Part shown: positions 34,760-45,606 of the stretch, piece by piece
Position numbering within the stretch: position 1 is the first letter of the stretch
How the letters are laid out: every line of letters starts with the position of its first letter
Assembly: GCA_921293015.1 (NCBI GenBank)
Contig: OV121089.1
Span: 49,299,220 to 49,363,219 of the forward strand
Length of the DNA stretch: 64,000 nucleotides
Origin: Phorcus lineatus
Taxonomy: Eukaryota > Mollusca > Gastropoda > Trochida > Trochidae
Direction of reading: 5' to 3'
Notes under the pieces: generated by a model
The model's input: only the letters and a program-made list of their open reading frames with translations
Databases searched by the model: none
What the model was told of the DNA's origin: nothing
Made by a program: the position numbers and the translations under genes

Positions 34760-35076
34760 GAGCCATGGGCTCTGTAGCTCATCAGACTTTTGATAGAAAT
34801 AGGTGTTTGGGTTTAGACCATGGGGTCATGGGCAGTGTAGGAAAGATAGCCTGTCCCAACGTCCGAGTTACAATCAAATAAAAAAGGCCCATTGCCCATT
34901 TGGGGTCAAGGGGTCACCGAACCTACAATTCAGAATCCCCATTTGCCAAGGAGTATGCACATAAAATTTCAGCTCTCTAGAGTCATTGGTTCTGGAGAAG
35001 AAGTCGAAAAAGTGAAAAGTTTACGGACGCCATGCCATGCCATAAGCCCATCGGGTCTTTCAGACCTGATGAGCTA
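34760..35076 (-). mobile_element. Family D tandem-repeat element, reverse-complement copy
   Basis: The right end, CGGGTCTTTCAGACCTGATG then AGCTA, is the inverted terminal hairpin of the copy at 20834. The body shows GTTCTGGAGAAGAAGTCGA, AATTTCAGCTCTCTAGAG and CATTTGGGGTC in reverse order. The left boundary includes the palindrome GAGCCATGGGCTC. Confidence 0.8.
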
Positions 35077-36358
35077 AAAAATTAAACTTAATGTAACTAT
35101 GGGAATAAAACATAGTACACTAGTAACCCTGATGTTACTTTTCATGGAGTTAAAAAGCCATTTCCGACAAATAGCTGAAAACATGGCTCAAAAAGGCAAA
35201 ATACCATGCCTCACTTCCCAACCTACCACACAAGCTCAGAATATACGTCCTTCAGCATTACACCAGAACTTATTTCACATGATTATCTCTCACTTATGAG
35301 TTGTGCTACAGGCATGAAACTTGGCTTGAGAGCTGATTGCCACCTCAACATGGTTACAATGACTCATTTCAAATTTCACCTTATTTTTGAGAGCAGGACA
35401 GTGAATTTGACAAATTTTATTTTTCATCAAAGATTATATTCCAATATGTCAACTCCAACTAAAATACCTACCATAAAAAATAGTCTTTGGTAAATGGACT
35501 TCAATTTTTGTGAGGGTAGCTTTTTAGTTGTTTCAAATTTTATTGATCATAAACTTAAAGCAGGTAACTGTTTCACAAATGAGATACGCTTTGTGCTTAT
35601 ATTACATCTGAGGAGATTGCATATCAGTCAAAAGTTAACAAATGACAATGTACAAGGTATATGATTCTCCTCTAATGGGAATTTATGAATGTTACCACGG
35701 GACAAAAAATGACACAAAAAAGTTCACCATTACGAACATTTTCAAACATCTGTAATTGTTATGAAAACATTGAAGCTGTGCTAAAAACCTTTATGCAACG
35801 TACATGCAACTTACATGCAACATACATGAATGAGCTGTCTGATCCATTAGAGTAGTGGTTGCTCATAGAACACCTTAAGGTTAAAGTCTTCCATTCCATA
35901 TACAAAATGAAATACTGATTTTGGAATGTTAAATCTTCTAGGGGGTTATTTTGAGCAAACGAGGTATTGCTGAAAAATAAAATAAATCCTAGGTTCCTCA
36001 TGCGCGGCGGACAGAATGATGTAACCCTCGGCCAAGGCCGAGTTATAATAACAAGGCATTAAAATTGCTAAGGTTTAGTACAATGTACATAATGCAGTTA
36101 AACAAATGACAAAAATGAAAATTCACAAATAATGGTGAAAATGTTTAATATTTCCTCATAAAAAGTCAAATGTATGGCTCTGCAAATTACATCTCATTTC
36201 AACTATTCTCTATTGTATTACTGTCATAACAACAATATTGTATTCCTCGGGAATGTCATGAGTTGGTATGGTAATCATTTTGTTCTGGATAGATTACAGA
36301 ACAACTACAACAACTACAGTCCATGAACCACAGGTGTAGCATGTCATTCCTACATATA
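35077..36358. other. Intergenic sequence, probably including the 3' UTR of the - strand zinc-finger gene
   Basis: AT-rich, no domain-bearing frame. A hairpin CTCGGCCAAGGCCGAG lies at about 36027-36042. Confidence 0.4.
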
Positions 36359-37756
36359 CTACGCTTCCATTCTATCAAAATCATAAGCTTTAGGTTCATG
36401 CTTGATTATTTCTTGCTCTGGAGGAGTGTTGGGCTGGCAATCTACCCGATCAGGCAAGTGAGGCAAAGTCTTCAGAGATGTGGCATCTATTACCGTGTGA
36501 AGTTTCAGATGTCTTTGCATGCTTCCCCAGACTGCAAAAGCTTTATGACAAACACCACAAGTGAAAGGCTTCTCTCCAGTGTGAATTCTCATGTGTACCC
36601 GCAAACTTCCCCTCTCGGAGAAATCCCTATGACATTCTGTGCACCTGTACGGTTTCTCTCCAGTATGAGTCCTCATGTGCTTCAGGAGACTGTTGGAGAC
36701 TATGAAGGTTTTATCACACTCTGTGCACTTGAACGGTCGCTCTCCTGTGTGATATCTCATGTGCGACTTGAGACTACTCGACTGCGTGAATGTTTTATCA
36801 CACACATCACACTTGTAAAGTTTCTCTCCAGTGTGGATTCTCTTGTGTGTTGATAGGGAACTGGACTCCTTAAAGGTCTTCCCACATTGTGAGCAAATAT
36901 AGGGTCTCTCTCCTGTGTGGATTCTCATGTGTTTCTGAAGATCTCCGGCTTTCACACAGGTCTTGCCACACTCGCTACACTCGAAGGGCTTAACTCCAGA
37001 ATGAATCTGCATGTGTCGGTGAAGGTTACTCGAATCTACAAACGATTTGCCGCATTCACTGCAGATGTAGAATTTCTCACCTGTGTGAATTCGGACATGT
37101 TTCTGTAGACGCCGAGACTCTGAAAAAGATTTTCCACACTCAGTACAACTAAACAGCTTCTCCCCGGAGTCTCTGTGGGTCTTCATGTGGGTCTTGAGGG
37201 TGCTTGATTGTGCGAATGACCTCCCACACTGACGGCAGATGTAGGGCCTCTCTCCGGTGTGGGTCCGCATATGTACCTGCAAATCACCCAACCGCGCGCA
37301 CGTCTTGTCACACTGACTGCACTGAAAGGGTTTCTCTCCTGTGTGAATCACCATGTGTTGCTGCAGGCCGCCAGAGTTCCGGAAAGTTTTATCACAGATG
37401 CTACACCTGATCAGCTTTTCTCCACTGTGTATTGTGGAGTGCCTCCTGAGATTGCCAGCTTGAGAGAAGGACCGACCACACTGAGTACACGTGTGCTGCT
37501 TCTCCCCTGTGTGGGTCCTGATGTGTGAGTTCAGTGTGCTTGAGTAAGCGAAAGATCGACCGCACTCACTGCAGGTGTACGGCCTCTCCCCAGTGTGAAT
37601 TATCTTGTGTTTCTGAAGCGTGCCTGAATCAGTGAAACTTTTACCACACTCACTACATCCAAATGGCTTCTCTCCTGTGTGCGTCCTCATATGTATCTGG
37701 AGTGATCTTGAATATGGGTAACTTTTACCGCACATGCCGCATTCAAACAAAGACAT
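36359..37756 (-). CDS. C2H2 zinc-finger protein with 15 tandem fingers (465 aa)
   Basis: The frame runs from ATG at 37756 to a stop at 36359. Fifteen consecutive C-x2-C-x12-H-x3-H fingers start at residue ~5, joined by TGEKP/TGERP linkers. The link between fingers 7 and 8 carries one extra residue (HRDSGEKL). Fingers 6 and 10 have KTC in place of the usual K-S/T-F aromatic. A ~50-residue tail with IIKHEPKAYDF at its start resembles a sumoylation-type motif (IKHE). No KRAB, SCAN or BTB domain is visible. A good acceptor, TTTTTGTTTTAG on the - strand near 37833, suggests an upstream 5' exon. Probably a nuclear DNA-binding transcription factor; its orthologue is not identifiable because such arrays diversify by lineage. 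Confidence 0.92.
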   Translation of the reverse strand: MSLFECGMCGKSYPYSRSLQIHMRTHTGEKPFGCSECGKSFTDSGTLQKHKIIHTGERPYTCSECGRSFAYSSTLNSHIRTHTGEKQHTCTQCGRSFSQAGNLRRHSTIHSGEKLIRCSICDKTFRNSGGLQQHMVIHTGEKPFQCSQCDKTCARLGDLQVHMRTHTGERPYICRQCGRSFAQSSTLKTHMKTHRDSGEKLFSCTECGKSFSESRRLQKHVRIHTGEKFYICSECGKSFVDSSNLHRHMQIHSGVKPFECSECGKTCVKAGDLQKHMRIHTGERPYICSQCGKTFKESSSLSTHKRIHTGEKLYKCDVCDKTFTQSSSLKSHMRYHTGERPFKCTECDKTFIVSNSLLKHMRTHTGEKPYRCTECHRDFSERGSLRVHMRIHTGEKPFTCGVCHKAFAVWGSMQRHLKLHTVIDATSLKTLPHLPDRVDCQPNTPPEQEIIKHEPKAYDFDRMEA

Positions 37757-39187
37757 TGTGGTCTGATGAAGAATTGTAGGGATGATGTAGGCAACACAAA
37801 CTGCAGTTGGAACTTTACATCTTACAGCTGATCTAAAACAAAAAGTAGATTAAGAATTCTCATCTTTTATAATAAAAGATAATTAGAAATACATGAATGT
37901 CCTGTGTCACAATGACGTCAGGAGACAATCAGAAAATAACCTTTTATTCATGGATTGACAAAAGTGATCTTGTTCTGGCTAACAACTTCTACATACACAA
38001 TAAATCTGACTCAGCTATTGCTTACACATTAATGAAATGAGAGGCACTATTTTTGAGAGACATTAGTTCATACAGTTATAAAGGTATTTTTCTCTTAGTT
38101 TCAATCTCATGTTGAAATCGAATGAAACTGCCCCTCGTTCTTCAGTGTTTCTGCTCCATAGATAGCACATCAGGTTATTTTTTCATTCTAGCTGCAGAAC
38201 TGTAGCTACATAATCTCCCCCAGTATGAGTCAGTTAGCTTCTAGATATCAGAGAGCCTACTTTTCCATTTCCGTCAATGACAAGGACAAGTCTCATATAT
38301 TTTTGATATTTTACACTTATTGTTTTGATTAATGTACAGTGAAAGGTTGCAGATAAGGTATTGGGGCATGAGCCTTGTGGAGCAATACTCAGATCCATCA
38401 GAAATAAAGAGATCAAGGTACGAGTGATTGGTTTGATTTGATCACAATGTGTTTGTAGGTAGTTAAGGTTTCTAATGCACATCTCCCAGTGTCAGAGAAA
38501 ACTCGATCTTGATATCGTCATCTAAAACTCGTAGATATGTGCCCTTACTTGTGTGTTGTTTGAATATTCGTTGAAATGACCTCAGATGCCTGCTGGGTAG
38601 TTGCTGTCAGAGAAACTAAACAACAGCTAACAGTTGACATTTTTTTCCTTTTTCCCCCCATACGAACTTCAATTTAAAATAGTTTGACTAGGGCCTGTTG
38701 AGCTGTTTGTCTTACCAGGAAAGAGTAAAAATTATTTTTCTACGATTTTGAGATTTTGGTCCGATCTGTCTAGTGATTATCGATAGGTGGGTAGTTCGAG
38801 TGCAATGTTAATCAAAGGCTTCACTTGTAGTGGATAATTTTGAATATGTTTAAACAATATAATTCCACCAAGGACAATATCATAGGCCGATGATAATATA
38901 GGAAACGTTAAACGTTTTTATCATGTTCGACATTTGCTTGCAGGGGCAACAGCACGTCTGAACAGATTACGAATATTTCCAACCTAGACACATTGAGGAT
39001 TGATAGTGAAGACAAGCTTAATTACCTATTATTTCATTTCCACTCACCTGAGCTGTATATATGTTCTTATTTTGAGACAAATTGGTTACTACAGAATTTT
39101 TATCTAAAGGGACGCAACTCGAAAAACTCTGTTACGAGCGCATCTGAGCTATGCGTAACCTCGAGAAACGAAATGCACAAAAAGTAT
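37757..39187. other. Upstream region of the zinc-finger gene
   Basis: Likely holds a 5' UTR exon or promoter of the 36359-37756 gene, but neither could be placed. No repeats recognised. Confidence 0.4.
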
Positions 39188-39288
39188 AGTTCAGGCCTTA
39201 GCACTAAGATAGTTGTAAGTACCATGCATTAACATTGGTTTAAGACTATCTAAGTGCTAAGAGAGCTTCGAAAATCTAGGCCTGAACT
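39188..39288. repeat. Small imperfect foldback
   Basis: AGTTCAGGCC at 39188-39197 pairs with GGCCTGAACT at 39279-39288. Inner TTAGCACTAAGATAGT pairs with ACTATCTAAGTGCTAA. Confidence 0.75.
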
Positions 39289-39437
39289 GAAAAACGGATT
39301 TCATTTGCAACTGTGCAATTTCCGGGATTTAGTGTTAATATCCACCTGGCAATTTAGTTTAAACCGACGGCGTTATAATACATAATCATTATGTTCTGGC
39401 GAACTTTTTCCATGTCGTGTCTATAAATTCGCATCGT

Positions 39438-39527
39438 CCATCTTCCTACGTAAACTAAACTATCGCCAGTCTCGTTAGACTGGACGGTTCGAGACTGGCG
39501 ATAGTTAAGCTTTGCTTAGGAAGATGG
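39438..39527. repeat. Foldback palindrome next to the Transib-like element
   Basis: CCATCTTCCT at 39438 pairs with AGGAAGATGG ending 39527. The inner stem AACTATCGCCAGTCTCG pairs with CGAGACTGGCGATAGTT around a short loop (TTAGACTGGACGGTT). Confidence 0.85.
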
Positions 39528-40219
39528 TATCGTAAGGAAATGGATTTCAGCACAGACGAAGGCAAAAACCAACTCTTCTTCCCGCTGTTCTACCAGGGGG
39601 ATTTTCAGTGTCTATTTTTATCACAATTACATACACAATGGTGGAACGTTGAACGGCTATTCTGCATTACATGCCCTATTTTGAACGCATAACATCCAAA
39701 ATGGCGGAAAAAAACGCGACACCAACAGTGAGTAGTAAATATTTTTTGCTTATATTCGTAAAACTACTGAACTATTTCTTGATTTTAGATTATTTATGAA
39801 TGCATAAGTGATTCATGTCTTTGTATTTCGTGTCGTTTCTTAAGATCACCTTTATATTTGTGATTCGGATAGATAATTTTGTTACAGGTTACAACAAAAG
39901 TTCTTGTTAGTTTTCTGTTTCAGTATGCATTAACAAGAACTTTAATCATTTGGTAACATTTTATGCTGACGAATGTCCTATAATGTTTTACGGATAATTT
40001 GCACTATGAAATGTGTAATTTGGATGGATATTACTGTAAATGTGAATGTTTTAAGACAGGTACCCTCACTTACCAATTGAGCGCATTACTTTCAGCCCCT
40101 TGAACGCAATCCATGTTCTTCCCGAAATCGTTTTGAACGCATAACATTGATGAAAAAAGAAGAAAATCAATGGATTTGTTCATCTTTAACGTCGAAAATT
40201 AAATTTATTCACATTTCAG

Positions 40220-40734
40220 ATGGAACTAATAATAACAAGTGGTGTAACTGAGGCAAGCGTGATGGATTTGAGTATATCGACTATTTTAAACCAATTGCCA
40301 TAGGCCCATTCTACGCCTCACAAGATGACGAAAGACAGTAGATTGCTATGTTCCTACTGCGGCAAGGAGTACGGATCAGCAGTGGGTCTGAAACAGCATC
40401 AACGACTGAAGCATGGCCTTGAGAAAAGCGCAACTTACAAATGCTACATTTGCAATAAAATTTTCATTAACAAGAACAATTGTACAGGCCCATGAATGCC
40501 CATTCTGGCACAAAGCCTTTTGAGTGCAAAGAATGTAAAATGTCATTCATTTACAGGAACAAGTGCCTTGTTCATGAAAGGAAGTGCCTCATTAGCTGTA
40601 AAACAAAGTGTGACAAGTGCGTCAAGTATTTCAAGAATGCGCGCATAGTTAAGGAGCACACAAGGAGCATCCATATGAAGGAAAGATCACAACTTTCCCT
40701 CTCAGTCGTCAAATCCATCTTGATTGGACTGTGA
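40220..40734 (+). pseudogene. Broken C2H2 zinc-finger frame inside the Transib-like element
   Basis: From 40325 a frame (MTKDSRLLCSYCGKEYG..) encodes one finger (C-x2-C, H-x4-H) and half of a second. A frameshift near 40475-40490 then moves the rest (MNAHSGTKPFEC.., third finger with CDKC..H) to another frame ending at 40734. An in-frame TAG at about 40301 separates it from a possible upstream exon starting after the acceptor TTTCAG at 40214-40219. The final ~15 codons lie in sequence shared with repeat family B. At least two lesions make it a pseudogene unless splicing removes them. Confidence 0.65.
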
Positions 40735-40910
40735 CAATTCTTGGGCGCAGTTTTCTTCGGTGGGTTTATATAAAAAAGGTTAAGAACTTAGTCGGTGAGA
40801 GATCCATTTCTATGGGATATCACGTAGTTTACAACATGTATTTATCGATATGAAGTTCTAAATTGTCTCGAAAAATGAAGGTGTTTGTAATAAACGGGAG
40901 AGAATTATAT
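40686..40910 (+). repeat. Fragment of repeat family B inside the Transib-like element
   Basis: Shares TTTCCCTCTCAGTCGTCAAA, TGTGACAAT..TTGG, GTGGGTTTATAT, GTCGGTGA..GATCC and AATAAACGGGAGA with 27375-27600 and 20350-20575, in the same order and strand. This is the third copy of that segment in the window. Confidence 0.85.
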
Positions 40911-42595
40911 CTTAAGAATAAAGTTTTGTTTTGTTCACGATCAATATTTGTAGAAATTTTGTAGATTAACTTGAATTGCCGGTTTTGGTTGTGTATATCA
41001 ACTGGCCCAACGACCGGACAGTTTTGACCTAACTTCGGACATTACCACTCACTGTTCTCGTATATATCACAGTTTTAATATATTCCTCGAAATGGTTCCT
41101 ATTATCGTCAAACAAACATAATGTCGTTTATGTACATTAATAAAACATTTATTTCGCACATATTAATTAGTGTCTTAATAATATGCGACCTTCTTTCCGA
41201 TGATAAACTTCTCTGTAACTCCCGAAAGCTAGAATTAGATGGCTGTTAGATATGTCTTTTTGATATACTAGGTTTTACTTTCTTATTCACATTTGGACTG
41301 CCAAAACAAATCAGAGTTTGATTATAAAGTAGTTTATCTTGTAAAACGAATATAACATGTGATCTTTTGGCCCTTCTTACATTCCCTGAATTTTGAGTAA
41401 ACATTTACATGAAAACAAATATTGTTCAATTCAAATAATTGGTTGATTAACCTATCCGAAAAAGTAAGTCGAAGATATGTCAAATAATAAAATGTATCGA
41501 AAGAAATAAGACAGGTTGAAAAGAAAACAATTGTAACAAATCAATTGCCGATATTTCAAGTTCCGTCAGCCAATAATATAAATTGTTCCAAGTTCAGGCG
41601 ACCTCTGTGGTGTCCGAACCTCCGTCACTTTGCCTACACACTTACCGACCCTACCCTGCTACTACAAGTGAGAAGACGAGGAGTTTTATGAATAATCAAC
41701 TCATTTATTGTTTTTACTGTAGCAACGTTTCCATATTGACCCTGATCGAAAGCAGTACGAGGATCAACATAAAAACGTTGCTACTGCCTATAATAACTAA
41801 GTTGATGATTTATAAGGCTTCATGTCCTCTTGATATTTCGCAACTTAAATGACAATTTCCCCATTTATTGCATTACTAGTTTTTCCGTTTTCTTTTAATT
41901 CATTTGGCATACAGTTGTTTCCCATTTTCTGGTTGAGTAGACAACGCCTAATTTAAGAACAGATTGGCCATCTTATGCAGTGACTGATTGCGTTTTCAAA
42001 GCTTGAACTGGTGGCACGACAATAAACACATTTGAAATCTTGACTGTTTTGTTGCTTTACCATCTGAAATATAGAAAATATCAATATTTTGTTAGATGTA
42101 ATTCACATACCGTTCAATGTGGGATGCGCTCAATAGCCTAAATGACCAGGGCGTGTTATGCGTACAATTATAAAAAAACACCGACTCAATTATAATGTCA
42201 ATATCTTCTATCAAGCACTGATTTGAAAGCTGATATTTTGATAAACTGTCAATAAGGTTTTATATTTTGTATAAAACTTTGCTTTGACTGGGTTGTGTTA
42301 GTTACAATTGCATAATTTGTCACGGAACACGAATAAGAAGTTATTTCCTGAACAAAACTGACTTTATATAAGTATTACATCTTTATAACACATGAGATTT
42401 GCTTATGCGTTGATTAATAACTATAGTAATGCATGTTACACTTAAATATAGACAACTGTACTTCAAAATGTACCTGTTTGTGTGATATTTCTGTTTTTCA
42501 TAAGACAGTCAAGAAACGAAGGCGCCATTTTTTATGTTATGCGTTCAAAATAGGGCATGTAATGCAGAATAGCCGTTCAACGTTCCACCACTGTG

Positions 42596-43196
42596 ACATA
42601 GGTCATTTGAGATAGCAGCGTCATTTCCCAACCTGTCACAACAGTTTAAATGGTTGAAATACATGTTAATAGGCACCCTTTAACTGTTACATTTTAAAAT
42701 CGCTTTGGACAAATTGAAACACCAGATGACTCAACTGTTTACCATTGGCCTTACACAGCATGTGAACACCTAGAGGTGGCCACACTGTAGATTTAGTCAT
42801 AAGTAAAGAAAAATAAGAACTAGTAACTTCAATTCTTGTCTCGGACAATGGGACAATGATTCGTCCGACCATAAATCTCTGGTACGACTGCTTTCACACT
42901 TCACCATATAAGCTTTCTTCCATAATTTGTTATATCTATCGTTAGGGAAGCATACCTCTTAAATCTATAAAGTTAATCAGCACAAATGTTGAAACTCACT
43001 GCGATATTTCCATTGTTGTGACACACGAGGCGGCCTCTAAGACAAGCTCTCCATTACTTATGTCATGATGTAAAGTTCTGCCTGAGGAGATGCAAATGGT
43101 AACAGGCACCTGAGTACCATGTATTTGGGTGTAAATATTACTTTTGCTACAAGCCTACTATGCTACCTTCATATGGCATCAGTATGTGAATAAACT
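42596..43196. other. Intergenic sequence
   Basis: No gene or repeat recognised between the Transib-like element and the SINE. Confidence 0.5.
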
Positions 43197-43208
43197 CCTT
43201 ATCAAACC

Positions 43209-43505
43209 GGTTAGCGCGTTCGGCCTCGGATCAGAAGGTCCGTGGTTCGAATCCCGCCAGGGGCTCGGCAACTTTGTCTACAGTAGAGAACTGTTCCACA
43301 CGCAGTAAGGTTTGGGTGCAATACTACACTGAAATTCAGCGCAGTACCACCCATGGTTCGCTAGTTCCAGCCGATGCTCGCAGGTTTCACCGCAATGCAT
43401 AGCCACAATGGTGTTGCGGGCTTTCTCCCTGCAATAATACTAGCAGCAGCGATATAAGTGAAATAATCTTGAAAGCGGCGTTAAACACCAACTCACCTCA
43501 CCTCA
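43209..43505 (+). mobile_element. tRNA-derived SINE, 297 bp, with perfect 12-bp target duplication
   Basis: The head GGTTAGCGCGTTCGGCC and then GTGGTTCGAATCCCGCC matches the A-box side and the B-box (GGTTCGAATCC) of a tRNA. The tRNA-unrelated body contains GCGGGCTTTCTCCCTGCAA. The 3' end is GGCGTTAAACACCAACTCAC followed by a CTCAC run. CCTTATCAAACC at 43197-43208 is repeated exactly at 43506-43517. Mobilisation is by a partner LINE. The 5' half of the tRNA acceptor stem is missing, so the copy or the family is 5'-shortened. Confidence 0.93.
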
Positions 43506-43517
43506 CCTTATCAAACC

Positions 43518-44314
43518 CAAGCAGCCTCTTGACCGAGTGAACCCTGCTACAAATCAATCGTGAAAAACTATATAAACTAACATTTTGAAGCTAAGCTATA
43601 ATATTCCTACTAATAGAATATATTTGACATTTTTTATAGAAACATAATGAATCTTGATAATCCCTACTTTGTTGTATGGTCGTCCCCGCGCGCATGGAAT
43701 TTCTTTAAGTTTTGACTCAAATTCATTAGTTATATAAATCATCATTGCGAAACTAAGATATAATAATCCTACTCTATTAGTTGTTGGTATAAGCAATATG
43801 AATTCTTCCTGAAACGTTACACAAGTTGAATGTCGTTGATCTGCACACTCCCGTATGGCCGTCACAAATAGGAATTTCTTTCAGTATTGACTCGGACCCG
43901 AGCACGCGAAATTCTTACATTAACACAAGAAGTCATGTAATACTTGTTCATTCCAGACATGATACACTGTCACAACTAGGGTTAAATCTAATTATTTTGG
44001 GTGGAAACGGAGCCTAAAGTAAGGCTACATTTATTGGTTGTGGCTACGCTGCGTGCACGTGCAGAGTGTGCGCTATGACACGAGAGAGGAGCATGTGCGT
44101 CTAGACAGTTGGCGACAGAGTTTTGAGCTGACTGGATGTTGAGATAATCACAGGTCGAATGGACGTGAGTACTGAATTTAGTTAATTTTGTACGAATAAT
44201 AATGTACATGTAGTGGTATTATTGTCAAGACTTCCTATCAATTTCATGTATTATTATCGTCAAAACCTCCTATCATTTTCTTGTATTATTGCTGAAACTT
44301 TCTATAAATTAAAA
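43518..44314. other. Intergenic sequence with an internal duplication
   Basis: Two diverged copies of a ~200-bp segment (about 43575-43740 and 43745-43910) share AAGCTAAGATATAATAATCCTAC-like and TATGGTCGTC..GGAATTTCTTT sequence. No gene seen. Confidence 0.5.
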
Positions 44315-45190
44315 CTACTCATCTTTGTTTTGAGTGTTACTGTTGCTATTGCCTGGTGTCCCTCTGTGGTGTTTGGGTTTCCATGGTTTCCTTCCATCTT
44401 GCCCTTGACTTTGCCTTGCTTCCTGGTACTGCTCTGCGAGTCCTGCCATATCGTCTGCTGTTTTAGGAGCACGTTCCCTTAAAAACAATGACAAGTTATA
44501 ATCAGAAGAGTTCAAAATTTGCTCTTTAAGCAACAAATCAACCAGTCCTTCGTAGCTATTCAAAGTGTCACTCAATTGGATCCAACGGGTTAGATAATTC
44601 CTTAGTCTCTGAAGAAATTGACCATATGATTCCCCTGGTTCTGTCTTGGACGTGCGAAACTTACGTCTAAACCCATCTTCAGTCAAGTCGTATCTTTTCA
44701 GAAGGGCTGCTTTCACCAGATCGTAGTTATTAGCCTGTTCTGTGGTGAGTCTCGCATACACCTCGAGTGCTCTACCCTTTAACAAAACTGCAAGATGTGT
44801 AGACCAATCATTTTTATGTAACCCTTGTGTCTCTACAACACGTTCGAACCTTCTGAGATACGCATCCATATCCTCCTTCCCATCCTCAAAATATGGCATT
44901 TTTATTTTAGGCCTTGTTACATGAGTTGTGTCAGGAATCTTTACTTTCTCCCCTTCTAGCACAGCTTTGTTATATTCCAACTTAGCTTTCTCAATAGCAA
45001 TAGTTTCTAACCTTTCTTTGTGTTCCATTTCACGCTTCTGGCGTTCCATGTCCCGTTCCCTCTGTCGTTCCTCACGATCAATCCTGGCCTGTTCTCTCCA
45101 TGCTGCTACTTGTTCAGTCACAAACTTCTTAAGTTCGACACCCTCCAATCAAATGGCCTCCCCGCTTGCGATGAACTTGTCCACATCCAT
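44315..45190 (-). pseudogene. Gag-like polyprotein fragment of a Ty3-type LTR retrotransposon, with a premature stop
   Basis: From an ATG at 45190 the frame meets TGA at codon 14. It then stays open for ~275 codons to a stop at 44315. An N-terminal highly charged helix (RQRERDMERQKREMEHKE) is followed by a capsid-like region with PYFEDGKEDMDAYLRRFER, LKGRALEVYARL and a YGQFLQRL block, typical of Ty3/mdg4 and SCAN-like capsids. It ends in a Gln/Asn/Ser-rich basic tail without a CCHC knuckle. No adjacent protease or reverse transcriptase lies on this strand. It is a decayed or solitary gag; domestication is possible but the early stop argues against use of the original start. Confidence 0.75.
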
Positions 45191-45376
45191 ATTCTGAAGA
45201 TTTGCAGAATACATGAGTTACAATGTATTATGAGAATGACTGTTCTAAATTGTACTCACCTTTAAATGAGAGCCTCAGTCAATCACGGAAACTGAACTTT
45301 CGTACCACTTACCAGGTGAGCTCTGTCATGAGGTAAACCAGCACTGTATGACCTTTATATATTACCTGGATTCTCC

Positions 45377-45606
45377 ACCATTAAATGTAAAGGGGACTCC
45401 GTGCATACACAGAGAGATGTGCCTGGAGTATGTGCTATGGTCATTGAAGGTGAGACGGAGGTAATTGATATTCATACAGAGTCTCATATTGAACCACCTT
45501 CATTACAGCAAACGGAAACTTACCAAGACGTCCACGTCGCACCAGAATTGCAGCAGGATCGGAAACAGTGTATCCAGGGCATCTTGCAGGAATTCACCGA
45601 TGTAAA
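45377..45606 (+). pseudogene. Fragment of retrotransposon pol just upstream of reverse transcriptase
   Basis: The + strand frame contains GVCAMVIEGETEVIDI and ELQQDRKQCIQGILQEFTDV. A D/E-Q-rich helix ending FTDVF-like is the usual spacer between protease and reverse transcriptase in Ty3-type elements. Similarity stops at 45606, where unrelated sequence (possibly LTR) follows. It lies opposite in strand to the gag remnant, so the two are separate insertions or a rearrangement. Confidence 0.4.

Larger units (their letters stand above)
39634..42595. mobile_element. Transib/RAG-type DNA transposon, non-autonomous, 2962 bp
   Basis: Terminal inverted repeats of 73 bp (39634-39706 and 42523-42595) differ at only three positions. 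They begin CACAATGGTGGAACGTTG on the left and CACAGTGGTGGAACGTTG on the right. ACATA at 39629-39633 is repeated at 42596-42600, a 5-bp target duplication. A CAC-A/G-TG terminal heptamer plus 5-bp duplication is the pattern of Transib and ProtoRAG elements; CACAGTG equals the V(D)J heptamer. No RSS-like nonamer was found. The interior has no recognisable transposase core. It holds a broken C2H2 zinc-finger frame (40325-40734) and a stretch shared with repeat family B (40686-40910). Confidence 0.8.

Noticed and set aside
36323-36853. A 176-codon + strand open frame
   Set aside because: It is antisense to the last four fingers and tail of the C2H2 gene, and its His/Ser/Leu-rich content is the mirror of finger codons.
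43209-43280. A tRNA gene
   Set aside because: The B-box and T-arm are present, but the 5' acceptor strand is missing and the segment is the head of a SINE bounded by target duplications.
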